Assembly: GCF_900104025.1 (NCBI RefSeq) | Contig: NZ_FNIQ01000010.1 | Location: 1 to 64,000, forward strand | From: Geodermatophilus sp. DSM 45219 | Lineage (GTDB): Bacteria; Actinomycetota; Actinomycetes; Mycobacteriales; Geodermatophilaceae | Length of the DNA stretch: 64,000 nt | Reading direction: 5' to 3' | Part shown: positions 8,892 through 17,637 of the stretch, piece by piece | Position numbering within the stretch: the stretch's first letter is position 1 | Layout of the letters: every line of letters starts with the position of its first letter | Translations under genes and position numbers: made by a program | Notes under the pieces: model-generated | What the model saw: only the letters and a program-made list of their open reading frames with translations | Told to the model about the DNA's origin: nothing | The model's database searches: none

Positions 8892-9013
8892 TGGTCTGCC
8901 CTCCGTCGCCCCGCGTCGTCCTGGGGCAGGCTCGTGGTGGGCGGCCGTGGTCCGGCCGCCCCGACCGCATACCCGGACGGACGTACGGACAACGAGGGTC
9001 CTGGCGACACACC

Positions 9014-9406
9014 ATGAGCGATGACCGAGGGCAACCGCACCAGCACCCGGTCGACCCCGAGCGGGTGGCCCGCGCGCGGGAGCGGCTCCCCAGCCGGGAC
9101 GACGCCGCCTCGGTGTCGAGCGTCCTCACGCTGATCTCCGACCCGACCCGGTCGCGCGTGCTGTACGCCCTCGACGTCGCCGAGGAGCTCTGCGTCGGCG
9201 ACCTGGCGCTGGCACTGGAGGTCAACGAGGACGCCGTGGGCTACGCGCTGCGGGTGCTGCGCACTGCCGGGCTGGTCGCCAACCGCCGCGAGGGGCGGGT
9301 CGTGTACTACCGGCTGGCCCCGGACTTCCCCGAGCCGCTGCTCGACTCCTGCCTGTGGCGCCTGGTCGCCCTCACCCGGTCGCCGAGCCCGGACGACGGG
9401 CCCTGA
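9014..9406 (+). CDS. ArsR/SmtB family metal-responsive regulator
   Basis: 130 residues with a central winged helix: DPTRSRVLYALDVAEELCVGDLALALEVNEDAVGYALRVLRTAGLVANRREGRVVYYRL (about residues 45-103). ELCVGDL is the classic alpha-3 metal-site region (ELCVCDL in ArsR/CadC) with the second Cys replaced by Gly. A further Cys occurs near the C terminus (LLDSCLWRL). It is divergent from the copper-storage-like gene, so sensing copper or another thiophilic ion is a reasonable guess; the ligand set is unproven. The 122-bp divergent gap shows no strong palindrome. Confidence 0.85.
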   Translation: MSDDRGQPHQHPVDPERVARARERLPSRDDAASVSSVLTLISDPTRSRVLYALDVAEELCVGDLALALEVNEDAVGYALRVLRTAGLVANRREGRVVYYRLAPDFPEPLLDSCLWRLVALTRSPSPDDGP

Positions 9407-9407
9407 C

Positions 9408-9441
9408 GCGGGGCTCCCCGGCGCCAGCCGGGGAGCCCCGC
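9408..9441 (+). terminator. Strong hairpin terminator after arsR-like gene
   Basis: GCGGGGCTCCCCGGC (9408-9422) pairs perfectly with GCCGGGGAGCCCCGC (9427-9441) over 15 bp around a GCCA loop, beginning 2 nt after the stop codon. Confidence 0.85.
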
Positions 9442-9463
9442 AACGGTCTGGAACGGCCCCCGC

Positions 9464-9510
9464 GCAGGGCCCCGCCGCGAGCCTGCGAACAGGTGGGGCA
9501 AAGGGGGTCC
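9464..9510 (+). repeat. Dispersed intergenic repeat, copy B
   Basis: Begins GCAGGGCCCCGCCGCGAGC and ends AAGGGGGTCCT. It matches the copy at 29888-29937 over most of its length (18 of the first 19 bases, then a diverged centre, then GGGGGTCCT). It lies 57 bp 3' of the arsR-like stop, past a full terminator. Confidence 0.65.
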
Positions 9511-9514
9511 TTCC

Positions 9515-9790
9515 TCAGCCCTGCTGCGGCGAGCTGAACCGGGCGCTGAGCCCGTCCCCCTGGTCGCCGCCCTCACCGGGCAGCGGCGCCTCGTCCTCGG
9601 CCGCGCGCACGACGGCGTCGTCGGCGAGGTCGTCGTCCTCCCGCCCGGCGGGAGCGTCGCGCGCCAGCTCCTCGAGCACCCGCCGCTCCTCGGCGGTGAG
9701 GTCAGCAGGCCCGAGGTGATCCCCCGGCTCACCGGCGTCCGACCCGCTGGCCATGGCCGAGTCGGGCTGGACGTCGTCCGGACTGGTCAT
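9515..9790 (-). CDS. Small acidic hypothetical protein
   Basis: 91 residues, strongly acidic and low in hydrophobics, so probably largely disordered. One amphipathic stretch, LTAEERRVLEELARD (about residues 30-44), could form a helix. It lies 27 bp after the SDR stop in the same direction and could share that transcript. I recognise no family. ATG 9790 is preceded by GGAGACGACG, a fair ribosome-binding site. It may be real but unconserved. Confidence 0.5.
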   Translation of the reverse strand: MTSPDDVQPDSAMASGSDAGEPGDHLGPADLTAEERRVLEELARDAPAGREDDDLADDAVVRAAEDEAPLPGEGGDQGDGLSARFSSPQQG

Positions 9791-9817
9791 CGTCGTCTCC
9801 TCGGGACCGATGCCGGG

Positions 9818-10597
9818 TCAGCGCGGGAAGTTCGGTTCGAGACGCGGCACGATCTGCATCTCCGGCACGAAGGCCGCCGGGTGCAGCGTCACCAGGTAGC
9901 GCACCATCTCCGCGACCGCCGACGGCGGCATCATCAGGTGGGCCGGGATGCCCCACTGCTCCATCATCGGGGTGTCCATCGCGGCGGGGATGACCGCCTG
10001 CACGCGGCACGGGAAGGGCCGCTCGACGCCGTCCTCGCCCCGGACCGCCTTCTCGCGCAGCTCCCGCTGGATGCACTTGGTCGCGTTGAGGAAGCCGGCC
10101 TTGGAGCCGTTGTAGGCGATCGCGCCGCTGCCGGAGGTGATCGCCGAGAGGCTGACGATGTGGACGACGTCGGCGGTGCGGTCCGCCGGCAGGTGCTGCA
10201 CCCGCTTCATGAACTCGCTGGTCAGGAAGAGCGGGCCCTCGCAGTTGACCGCCTGCACCCGCTGGTAGTCCGCGAGGTCGATGTCGGTGACGTAGCCGGG
10301 CCGGTCGATGCCGGCGACGTTGGCCAGGATGTCGAAGGCGTCGCCGTGCGCGTCGAAGAGCTGCTGCACGACCGAGCGGCGGCTGGCGTCGTCGGTCACG
10401 TCGAGCGCGACGACCTCCGCCGACCCGCCCGCGTCGGCCACCAGCTCCGCCGTGCCCTTGGAGCCGGCGTCGTCGATGTCGGCGATCGCCACGTGCGCGC
10501 CGGCCTCGGCCAGGGCCACGCAGGTGGCCCGGCCCAGTCCGCTCGCCCCACCCGTGACCAGGGCCACCCGTCCCTGCAACGCCCTGCTGTCGGCCAT
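9818..10597 (-). CDS. Short-chain dehydrogenase/reductase (classical SDR)
   Basis: 259 residues, normal for a classical SDR. The dinucleotide loop is VTGGASGLGRAT (about residues 14-25), the NANG equivalent reads ILANVAG, and the catalytic site has Ser in the strand before YNGSK (Tyr/Lys). ADIDD after the second strand favours NAD(H). The substrate is unknown. A 14-bp palindrome sits 20 bp upstream of the ATG. The small acidic gene at 9515-9790 follows. Confidence 0.9.
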   Translation of the reverse strand: MADSRALQGRVALVTGGASGLGRATCVALAEAGAHVAIADIDDAGSKGTAELVADAGGSAEVVALDVTDDASRRSVVQQLFDAHGDAFDILANVAGIDRPGYVTDIDLADYQRVQAVNCEGPLFLTSEFMKRVQHLPADRTADVVHIVSLSAITSGSGAIAYNGSKAGFLNATKCIQRELREKAVRGEDGVERPFPCRVQAVIPAAMDTPMMEQWGIPAHLMMPPSAVAEMVRYLVTLHPAAFVPEMQIVPRLEPNFPR

Positions 10598-10616
10598 CGG
10601 CTCCTCCGTCCGTCGA

Positions 10617-10630
10617 TCGGGATGTCCCGA
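10617..10630. promoter_or_regulatory. Palindrome upstream of the SDR gene
   Basis: TCGGGATGTCCCGA is a 14-bp perfect-arm palindrome 20 bp upstream of the SDR start, positioned like an operator. No regulator is adjacent, so its owner is unknown. Confidence 0.4.
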
Positions 10631-10671
10631 CCAGCCTGGTGGATGCGCCCGCCCGTCGCAGGTCGGGACGA

Positions 10672-11490
10672 TCACGTCAGGGCGGCGCTCCCCGACGTCG
10701 TCCGCACGCCGCCGAGCCCGGTCCCCCACACGTCGGCCAGCGTGACCGTCTGCAGCCCGCGCTCGGCGATGAGCTCGACCAGCTCGTCGTAGACCTCGGT
10801 GATCGTCGGCTGGTTGACGTGGCCCACGATCACCGACTGCGCGGCGAACCACTCCCGGGCGGCCGCCATCAGCTCGCCCGGGGTGAGCAGCCGGTTGTCC
10901 TCCAGCGTGCCGTTCCACATGACGATCGTGGGGTGCCCGAGGTCGGCGCTGATCCGGTCGACCCGCGCGTCGTGCGACCCGAAGGGCGGGCGCATGAACG
11001 GCGTCCGGACGCCGAAGGTGTCCTCGATCCAGTCGCGGTTGCGGCCGATCTCCTCGGCGACCTCGTCCTTGGAGAGGGTCGTCAGGTCCAGGTGCGACCA
11101 GGTGTGGTTGCCCAGCGCCACCTGCCCGGAGTCGATCAGCGGCTGCAGCCGGTCGCCGTTCTCCTCCCACGAGGAGTAGCGGCCGTTCGGGAAGAGCGTC
11201 AGCCGGACGCCGGAGTCCTCGGCGAACTCGCAGACCGACCGGACGACCTCCGAGCTGGTGCCGTCGTCGAGGGTCAGCGCCAGCGAGCTGCCCTCACCGG
11301 GCAGCCGGTCGACGACCCCGGTCGGCGCGGGCAGCACCCCGGGCAGCGGCGATGGCGCGACCACCGGCTCGGCGGCCGCGGCGGTGGGGACCGCGGCCCG
11401 CGCGGGGTCCACCAGACCGGCCGTACCCCGGCCCACGGCCGTGCCGGCCACACCTGCGGCGAGGAAGAGGAGGAACCTCCGGCGCTCCAT
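10672..11490 (-). CDS. Secreted polysaccharide deacetylase (NodB/CE4)
   Basis: 272 residues. The N terminus MERRRFLLFLAAGVAGTAVG is a signal peptide, possibly Tat-like with its Arg cluster. The NodB domain spans about residues 67-250. Motif 1 is LTLDDG (catalytic base and metal Asp), motif 2 is the metal-binding GNHTWSH, and motif 3 is MRPPFGSHD. CE4 enzymes remove N- or O-acetyl groups from peptidoglycan, chitin or xylan. An envelope or peptidoglycan role outside the membrane is likely; the precise substrate is not visible. Confidence 0.88.
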   Translation of the reverse strand: MERRRFLLFLAAGVAGTAVGRGTAGLVDPARAAVPTAAAAEPVVAPSPLPGVLPAPTGVVDRLPGEGSSLALTLDDGTSSEVVRSVCEFAEDSGVRLTLFPNGRYSSWEENGDRLQPLIDSGQVALGNHTWSHLDLTTLSKDEVAEEIGRNRDWIEDTFGVRTPFMRPPFGSHDARVDRISADLGHPTIVMWNGTLEDNRLLTPGELMAAAREWFAAQSVIVGHVNQPTITEVYDELVELIAERGLQTVTLADVWGTGLGGVRTTSGSAALT

Positions 11491-11619
11491 GCGGCGGACG
11501 CTAGGGACGGGTGCCGGCGCGGCCGCGCAGCGACACCAGCTCCCCGGGTGGCCGGCACCACCCGTGCTGCACCGGTCACCGGACGTGTCGGCGACGGGCC
11601 GGCCGACCCGAGCCGCGGG

Positions 11620-12174
11620 TCAGCCGACGGGGACCAGGCCCGCCTCCTCGATGAGGCGGGCCTGCTCGCGACACCAGGGCGACCACGCCTCGCCGTCCTC
11701 GGTCTCCTGCCGCTCGCGGAACGCCGCCCACTCCAGCAGCTCCCACTCGCCGACCTCGTCCGGGTCCGGCGCCGGGCTGCCTCGGAACCGGCCCAGGTAG
11801 ACCGGGCAGACCTCGTTCTCCACGACGCCGCGGAACTCCGCGCGGTAGCGGTAGCCGGGCAGGGCCGGACGGAGCCCGTCGACCTGCAGCCCCAGCTCGA
11901 AGGCGGCACGGCGGGCGATCGCGTCCGCGTCGTCCTCACCGGGGCCGGGGTGGCCGCAGACGGTGTTGGTCCACATGCCCGGGAAGGTCTGCTTCCCCTG
12001 GGCGCGGCGGGTGACCAGCAGCCGGCCGTCGTCGTCGAAGAGGTACGCGGAGAAGGCCCGGTGCAGCGGCGTCTCGCCGTGGTGCACCAGCGGCTTGGGC
12101 ATCGCGCCGATCGCCGTCCCCTCGTCGTCGAGCAGGACGATGAGCTCTTCGGGCACCTGGGTCACGGTGGCCAT
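11620..12174 (-). CDS. idi: Isopentenyl-diphosphate delta-isomerase, type I
   Basis: 184 residues with the Nudix-like IPP isomerase fold. The catalytic Cys lies in NTVCGHPGPGE (about residues 70-80), the metal His of HRAFSAYLF comes earlier, and the catalytic Glu is in ENEVCPVYLG. It interconverts IPP and DMAPP in the cytosol for isoprenoid synthesis. ATG 12174 was chosen because it leaves the usual short leader before the first strand; the frame stays open upstream but into unrelated sequence. It is divergent from an alpha/beta hydrolase. Confidence 0.93.
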   Translation of the reverse strand: MATVTQVPEELIVLLDDEGTAIGAMPKPLVHHGETPLHRAFSAYLFDDDGRLLVTRRAQGKQTFPGMWTNTVCGHPGPGEDDADAIARRAAFELGLQVDGLRPALPGYRYRAEFRGVVENEVCPVYLGRFRGSPAPDPDEVGEWELLEWAAFRERQETEDGEAWSPWCREQARLIEEAGLVPVG

Positions 12175-12210
12175 TGTCGTCCCGGCGTGCCGTGAGCGCC
12201 GCCGGCGGGC

Positions 12211-13077
12211 ATGACCCCCGCACCGCCCGGGCACCGTGGCGGGGTGGACAGGTACACGCGCGACGGTCTGGTCTTCGACGTCCGGGACGGCGGCCCGTCC
12301 GGCGGGGAGCCCGTGGTCCTGCTGCACGGCTTCCCGCAGGACTCCGCCGCCTGGACCGCCGTCGCCGGGGACCTGCACGGCGCGGGCCTGCGCACCCTGG
12401 CACCCGACCAGCGCGGCTACTCCCCCGGCGCCCGGCCGACCGGCCGGTCGGCCTACCGGCTGCGGGAGCTCACCGACGACGTCCTGGCGCTGCTGGACGC
12501 CGCGGAGCTGGGCAGCGCGCACGTCGTGGGCCACGACTGGGGTGGGCTCGTCGCGTGGGCGCTGGGTGCCCGGCACCCGGAACGGGTGCGCACGCTGACC
12601 TCGCTCTCGGTGCCGCACCCCGCGGCGATGGCCCGCGCGATGGTCACCAGCGACCAGGCGCTGCGGTCGTACTACATCGCGCTGTTCCAGCTGCCGGTGC
12701 TGCCCGAGCGGCTGCTGCTGGCCGGGGACGGCGCGGCGCTGCGCCGGCTGCTGGAGACCAGCGGCCTGCCGCCCGAGCAGGCCGGGCACTACGCGCGGCG
12801 GATGCAGGAGCCGGGCGCGCTCAGCGCGGCCCTGGCCTGGTACCGGGCGCTGCCGCTGGACGCCCGCGACCCTGTCGGCCGGGTGCGCGTGCCGACGCTG
12901 CACCTGTGGAGCACCCGCGACGCCGCCCTCGGCCGCGCCGCCACCGAGCAGACCCGGCGGTTCGTCGACGCCCCCTACCGGCTCGAGGTGCTCGAGGGCC
13001 TGACCCACTTCATCCCCGAGCTCGCGCCCGCGCGGACGGCCGAACTCGTGACCGAGCACGTCCGCGCGCACCGCTGA
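12211..13077 (+). CDS. Alpha/beta hydrolase (epoxide hydrolase/dehalogenase-like)
   Basis: Up to 288 residues. The oxyanion-hole motif is LLHGFPQ, the nucleophile elbow is GHDWGG (Asp nucleophile, as in epoxide hydrolases and haloalkane dehalogenases), and the catalytic His is in LTHFIPE near the C terminus. A cap domain lies between. GTG 12244 (VDRYTRDG) is an alternative start closer to the conserved region. The 3' end overlaps the convergent membrane-protein gene by 68 bp. The substrate is unknown. Confidence 0.88.
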   Translation: MTPAPPGHRGGVDRYTRDGLVFDVRDGGPSGGEPVVLLHGFPQDSAAWTAVAGDLHGAGLRTLAPDQRGYSPGARPTGRSAYRLRELTDDVLALLDAAELGSAHVVGHDWGGLVAWALGARHPERVRTLTSLSVPHPAAMARAMVTSDQALRSYYIALFQLPVLPERLLLAGDGAALRRLLETSGLPPEQAGHYARRMQEPGALSAALAWYRALPLDARDPVGRVRVPTLHLWSTRDAALGRAATEQTRRFVDAPYRLEVLEGLTHFIPELAPARTAELVTEHVRAHR

Positions 13078-13516
13078 GGGGACGCCCGCCGGCAGCGGGC
13101 CCGCCCAGGACCAGGCCGGCGACGGCCAGGGCCAGCGCCACGACGGGTGCGACGGCGAGCGCCGCCCCGCCCGCCGGCCCCGTCGGGGCGTGGTGACCGG
13201 CACCCGAGGCGACGGACAGCAGCGGGTGCCCGACGAGCATGACGGCCGAGACGACGGCCATCTGCGCCCATGCCCGCCGGCGGGGCAGCAGCGCGAGGTG
13301 CATCGCGCAGGGCAGGCAGCCCATGGCCATCCCCAGCACCGCCACGACCTGCAGCGACGACGGCGTCGGACCCGTTCCCAGCACCAGCACGTGGACCGCG
13401 GCCGAGCTCAGGGCGACCAGGACGGCGCTCCACCGGACCACCGCGAACACCGGTGTGCTGTTCGACTTCGAAACAGGCTCTTCACATAGCGAGCGGACGG
13501 CTGTAACTTGGGTCAC
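13010..13516 (-). CDS. Small integral membrane protein
   Basis: 168 residues with about four hydrophobic segments: [57 protein letters not shown] and [20 protein letters not shown]. It ends in an Arg/Pro-rich tail that is read across the end of the convergent hydrolase gene. A CLPCAMH motif in the second helix could bind metal or form a disulfide. The GTG start at 13516 lies inside the presumed amine-oxidase promoter region, so the two are divergent and close. I recognise no function. Confidence 0.6.
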   Translation of the reverse strand: MTQVTAVRSLCEEPVSKSNSTPVFAVVRWSAVLVALSSAAVHVLVLGTGPTPSSLQVVAVLGMAMGCLPCAMHLALLPRRRAWAQMAVVSAVMLVGHPLLSVASGAGHHAPTGPAGGAALAVAPVVALALAVAGLVLGGPAAGGRPLSGARGRARSRVRPSARARARG

Positions 13517-13539
13517 CCAGTGTTTCTACACCCGTAGAA
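13481..13539 (+). promoter_or_regulatory. Promoter and dyad upstream of copper amine oxidase
   Basis: TTCACA (13481-13486), 17 nt, then TAACTT (13504-13509) resembles a sigma-70-type promoter. Downstream, TTCTAC (13524-13529) and GTAGAA (13534-13539) form a 6-bp inverted repeat around ACCC, placed where a repressor would block elongation or initiation. TGGGTCACCCA at 13509-13519 is a further small palindrome. The functional assignment is inferred from position only. Confidence 0.5.
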
Positions 13540-13557
13540 CCAAAACAGGGAGCCCCC

Positions 13558-15531
13558 ATGGCAGCGGACACCGCCGCGAGCACCGTGACCCACCCACTGG
13601 CCCAGCTGAGCGCCGCGGACGTGAGCGCCGCCCGCGAGGTCCTCGACGCCGCCGGCCTGGTCGCCGAGTCGACCCGGTTCGTCTACGTCGGGCTGGAGGA
13701 GCCGCCGAAGTCAGCGCTGTACGCCGGTGACGCGGTGCCCGACCGCCGGTTGCGGGTGCTGCTGCACGACGTCGCGCGGCCGAACGGGCGGGACGTCGTG
13801 GTCTCGGTGGACCGGGGCGAGATCGTCGCCGACCGCGCGCTCGACGCCGCGACCGACGGCCAGCTGCCGGTGCTCGACGAGGAGTTCGCGCTGGTGGAGG
13901 AGGTGCTCGCCACGGACGAGCGGTGGCTCGCCGCGCTCGCGGCGCGCGACCTCGACGTCGCCGACGTCCGGGTCGCCCCGCTCTCCGCCGGCGTCTTCGA
14001 GTACCCGGAGGAGGAGGGACGGCGGATCCTGCGCGGCCTGGCCTTCCGCCAGGACCACCCCGGGGACCACCCCTGGGCGCACCCGATCGACGGGCTGGTC
14101 GGCTACGTCGACGTCATGAGCAAGACGGTCGACCAGGTCATCGACCTCGGTCCGGTGCCGATCCCCGAGGAGTCGGGCAACTTCACCGACCCGGCGGTCA
14201 CCGGGCCGATGCGCACCACCCAGAAGCCCATCGAGATCACCCAGCCCGAGGGCCCCAGCTTCACCCTCGACGGCAACCTGCTGACCTGGGAGGGCTGGCA
14301 GCTGCGGGTCGGGTTCGACGCCCGCGAGGGGCTGACGCTGCACCAGATCGGCTTCGTCGACGGCGGCCGGCTGCGGCCGATCGTCCACCGGGCCTCGATC
14401 GCCGAGATGGTCGTGCCCTACGCCGACCCCTCCCCCGTGCGGTCGTGGCAGAACTACTTCGACACCGGCGAGTACCTGGTCGGCCGCTACGCCAACGCCC
14501 TCGAGCTCGGCTGCGACTGCCTCGGCGACATCACCTACCTGGACGCCGTCATCGCCGACGAGCGCGGCAACCCGCAGGTGCTGCGCAACGCCATCTGCAT
14601 GCACGAGGAGGACGTCGGCGTCCTCTGGAAGCACACCGACCTGTGGGCCGGCTCCTCGGAGACCCGCCGGCAGCGCCGGATGGTGATCAGCTTCTTCACC
14701 ACGATCGGCAACTACGACTACGGGTTCTACTGGTACCTCTACCTCGACGGCACGATCGGCTTCGAGGTCAAGGCCACCGGGATCGTCTTCACCTCCGCCC
14801 ACCCGGGCGACGGCTACCCCTACGCCTCGCAGATCGCCCCGGGACTCGGCGCGCCGTACCACCAGCACCTGTTCAGCGCGCGGTTGGACATGATGCTCGA
14901 CGGGCCGACCAACACGGTGGAGGAGCTGGACTTCGTCCGGGTCCCGATGGGTCCGGACAACCCGCGCGGCAACGCCTTCGCCCAGCGGCGGACGACGCTG
15001 CGCCGGGAGTCCGAGGCGCAGCGCATGGCCGACCAGTCCGTCGGGCGGATCTGGCACATCAGCAACCCGGAGAGCCGCAACCGCCTCGGCGAGCCGGTCG
15101 CCTACGCGCTGCTGCCGGAGGGGCAGCCGGCCCTGCTGGCCGACCCGGACAGCTCCATCTCCCGGCGCGCCACCTTCGCCACGAAGCACCTGTGGGTCAC
15201 CGCCTACGACCCCGCCGAGCGCTTCGCGGCCGGCGACTTCGTCAACCAGCACGCGGGCGGTGCCGGCCTGCCCGAGTACGCGGCCGCCGACCGGGAGCTC
15301 GAGGCCACCGACCTCGTCGTCTGGCACACCTTCGGCCTCACCCACGTGCCCCGTCCGGAGGACTGGCCGATCATGCCGGTCGACCACACCGGCTTCCGGC
15401 TCAAGCCGGTCGGCTTCTTCGACCGCAACCCCACCCTCGACGTCCCTCCGAACGCCAGCGCCCACTGCCGCAGCCGCGCAGCCGGCCCCTCCGCCGACAC
15501 GGCGAGCCAGGACGGGTGCTGCCATGAGTGA
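13558..15531 (+). CDS. Copper-containing primary amine oxidase
   Basis: 657 residues, full length for the family. The topaquinone precursor is the Tyr of TIGNYDYG (Tyr386). The catalytic base is the Asp of QNYFDTGEY (Asp302). The copper ligands are His435 and His437 (YHQHLF) and His596 ([11 protein letters not shown]). The enzyme oxidises primary amines to aldehydes with release of ammonia and hydrogen peroxide, usually in the cytosol in actinobacteria. It overlaps the permease start by 8 bp, so the pair is an uptake/oxidation unit. Histamine, phenylethylamine or tyramine are likely substrates; the C-terminal Cys-containing tail (DGCCHE) is unusual. Confidence 0.96.
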   Translation: MAADTAASTVTHPLAQLSAADVSAAREVLDAAGLVAESTRFVYVGLEEPPKSALYAGDAVPDRRLRVLLHDVARPNGRDVVVSVDRGEIVADRALDAATDGQLPVLDEEFALVEEVLATDERWLAALAARDLDVADVRVAPLSAGVFEYPEEEGRRILRGLAFRQDHPGDHPWAHPIDGLVGYVDVMSKTVDQVIDLGPVPIPEESGNFTDPAVTGPMRTTQKPIEITQPEGPSFTLDGNLLTWEGWQLRVGFDAREGLTLHQIGFVDGGRLRPIVHRASIAEMVVPYADPSPVRSWQNYFDTGEYLVGRYANALELGCDCLGDITYLDAVIADERGNPQVLRNAICMHEEDVGVLWKHTDLWAGSSETRRQRRMVISFFTTIGNYDYGFYWYLYLDGTIGFEVKATGIVFTSAHPGDGYPYASQIAPGLGAPYHQHLFSARLDMMLDGPTNTVEELDFVRVPMGPDNPRGNAFAQRRTTLRRESEAQRMADQSVGRIWHISNPESRNRLGEPVAYALLPEGQPALLADPDSSISRRATFATKHLWVTAYDPAERFAAGDFVNQHAGGAGLPEYAAADRELEATDLVVWHTFGLTHVPRPEDWPIMPVDHTGFRLKPVGFFDRNPTLDVPPNASAHCRSRAAGPSADTASQDGCCHE

Positions 15532-16972
15532 GCTCACGCCCACCGCGCCGCCGGCCGCTCCCGGCCGATCGGGCGAGCCGGGCCTGCGCGGCTCGATCGG
15601 CGTCGTCGGCATCGTGTTCCTGGTCGTCGCCGCGGCGGCACCGCTGACCGCGATCGGCGGCGCACTGCCGGTCATGCTGGCCATCGGCAACGGCGCGGGG
15701 AGCCCGATGGCCTACGTCGTCGCCACCGTCGTCCTGCTGTGCTTCAGCGTCGGGTACGCGGCGATGAGCCGGCACGTCGTCGACGCGGGCGCCTTCTACG
15801 CCTACGTCAGCAAGGGGCTCGGGACGCCGGTCGGGGTCGGCGCCGCCGGCCTGGCCCTGCTCACCTACACCGCCATCCAGGCCGCGATCTACGGCCTCGC
15901 GGGCGCCACGGCCCAGGGCCTGTCCACCCGGTACGGCGGACCCGACCTGCCGTGGTGGGTGTGGGCCCTCCTGCTGATGGCGGTCGTCGGCCTCCTCGGC
16001 TACCGCAACATCGACGTCGGGGCCAAGGTGCTGGGCGTCCTGCTGACCCTGGAGATCGCCGTCATCGCCGTCATCGCCGTCGCCGTGCTGGTCCAGGGCG
16101 GCGCCGAGGGCATCGACCTGCGGTCGTTCACCCCGTCGGCGTTCTCCTCCGGCGCGCCCGGCATCAGCATCATGTTCGCGATCGCGTCGTTCATCGGCTT
16201 CGAGGCGACGGCGATCTACGGCGAGGAGGCGCGCAACCCCCGGCGGACGGTGCCGGTGGCCACCTACCTCGCCGTCGTGCTCATCGGCGCCTTCTACGCG
16301 CTCTCCAGTTGGGCCATCGTGCTGGCCTTCGGCTCCGGGGCCGTGGTCGCCGCCGCCCAGGCGGACACCGCGGGCCTGGTGTTCACCGCGGCCGCGCAGT
16401 ACGTCGCCCCGGTCGTCGCCGACGTCATGGTGGTGCTCCTGCTGACCAGTCTCTTCGCGGCCCTGCTGGCGTTCCACAACGCCATCTCGCGCTACCTGTT
16501 CGCCCTGGGCCGGCAGGGCATGGCCCCCGAGGTGCTCAGCCGGACGCACGTCCGGCACACCTCCCCGCACGTCGGCTCCCTGGCCCAGACCGCGAGCGCG
16601 TTCGTGGTGGTCGCCGTCTTCGCGGTGGCCGGCTCGGACCCGGTGCTGCAGCTGTTCACCTGGATGTCGGGTCTCGCGACGGTGAGCATCCTGCTGCTCA
16701 TGGTCCTGACCAGCGTGGCGGTGCTGGCGTTCTTCGCACGCAGCCGGGTGGACCGCCGGATCTGGCACACGCGGGTGGCGCCGGCCCTGGGCACGGTGGG
16801 CCTGCTGGGCGTCGTCGGGCTGGTGCTGGCCAACTTCACCACCCTGATCAGCGGGTCGGCCACCCTGGCCGCCGTGCTGCTCGCGGTGATCGCCGCCGCC
16901 TTCGCGCTCGGCGTGGCCGTCGCCCTCACCCGCCGGCCCCGACCCGCCCCGGACCTGGCAGGAGGTGCCTGA
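15524..16972 (+). CDS. APC superfamily amino acid/amine permease
   Basis: 482 residues with about 12 transmembrane helices and the APC signature [28 protein letters not shown] in helix 1. The helix 6 region [24 protein letters not shown] is typical of amine/amino acid permeases. The ATG overlaps the end of the amine oxidase gene. It very probably imports the amine substrate of that enzyme. A close paralogue lies at 18494-19993. Confidence 0.92.
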   Translation: MSELTPTAPPAAPGRSGEPGLRGSIGVVGIVFLVVAAAAPLTAIGGALPVMLAIGNGAGSPMAYVVATVVLLCFSVGYAAMSRHVVDAGAFYAYVSKGLGTPVGVGAAGLALLTYTAIQAAIYGLAGATAQGLSTRYGGPDLPWWVWALLLMAVVGLLGYRNIDVGAKVLGVLLTLEIAVIAVIAVAVLVQGGAEGIDLRSFTPSAFSSGAPGISIMFAIASFIGFEATAIYGEEARNPRRTVPVATYLAVVLIGAFYALSSWAIVLAFGSGAVVAAAQADTAGLVFTAAAQYVAPVVADVMVVLLLTSLFAALLAFHNAISRYLFALGRQGMAPEVLSRTHVRHTSPHVGSLAQTASAFVVVAVFAVAGSDPVLQLFTWMSGLATVSILLLMVLTSVAVLAFFARSRVDRRIWHTRVAPALGTVGLLGVVGLVLANFTTLISGSATLAAVLLAVIAAAFALGVAVALTRRPRPAPDLAGGA

Positions 16973-16988
16973 TCCCGCGTCCGCCCCG

Positions 16989-17030
16989 CGTCCCCTCGTC
17001 GTCCAGACTGGAACGGACGACGAGGGGACG
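16989..17030. terminator. 16-bp hairpin between permease and tetR
   Basis: CGTCCCCTCGTCGTCC (16989-17004) pairs perfectly with GGACGACGAGGGGACG (17015-17030); the loop carries a nested palindrome TCCAGACTGGA at 17002-17012. It starts 17 bp after the permease stop and ends 10 bp before the preferred tetR GTG. It may be a terminator, an attenuator, or an operator for the TetR protein that follows. Confidence 0.7.
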
Positions 17031-17039
17031 GGAGCGCGG

Positions 17040-17633
17040 GTGCCGAAGCTGGTGGACCACGAGGCCAAGCGCCGCGAGATCCTCGAGGTGACCTGGCGGC
17101 TCATGGCCACCCGGGGCGCGGACGCGGCCACGATGCGCGAGATCGCCCGGGAGGCCGGGTACGCCAACGGCGCGCTGGCGTACTACTTCGCGAACAAGGA
17201 AGCGCTGGTCGAGGCGGCCTTCGTCTACGTCTTCGACCGGACCAACGACCGCATCCGCGGGGCGACCGAGGGGTTGCGCGGGCGGGCGGCACTCAGGGCC
17301 TTCCTCGTCGAGGTCCTCCCCACGACCGAGGTGACCCGGCTCGAGGCCCGCATCGTCCTCCCCTTCTGGAGCCGGACGGTCGCCGAGCAGCGCTTCGCCG
17401 AGCTCAACGACGCGGCGATGCAGCAGTGGCGCCGCGAGCTCGGCGACCTGCTCCGGCAGGGCCGCGAGGACGGCGACGTCACGGTGACGACGCCGGACGA
17501 CGTGCTGGTCGAGCAGCTGCTCGCCATGGCCATGGGGCTGCAGGTGCTCGCCACGACCCATGGCACGCCCACCCCGGCCGCGACCCAGCTGGCCATGCTC
17601 GACGCGTACCTCTCGGGTCTCGCCGTCCGCTGA
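17040..17633 (+). CDS. TetR family regulator (BetI-like)
   Basis: 197 residues from GTG 17040. The N-terminal HTH reads RREILEVTWRLMATRGADAATMREIAREAGYANGALAYYFANKEALVEAAFVYVF (about residues 10-65). A GTG at 16965 would add 25 residues and run through the hairpin, so I prefer 17040. The ligand domain has the TetR_C_6/BetI look (TEVTRLEARIVLPFWS). It lies downstream of the amine oxidase/permease pair and probably regulates it; the inducer is unknown. Confidence 0.87.
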   Translation: MPKLVDHEAKRREILEVTWRLMATRGADAATMREIAREAGYANGALAYYFANKEALVEAAFVYVFDRTNDRIRGATEGLRGRAALRAFLVEVLPTTEVTRLEARIVLPFWSRTVAEQRFAELNDAAMQQWRRELGDLLRQGREDGDVTVTTPDDVLVEQLLAMAMGLQVLATTHGTPTPAATQLAMLDAYLSGLAVR

Positions 17634-17637
17634 CGGG

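Noticed and set aside
13711-15690. Antisense open frame across the copper amine oxidase
   Set aside because: The plus-strand gene carries every catalytic residue of the amine oxidase family; the antisense reading has no recognisable domain.
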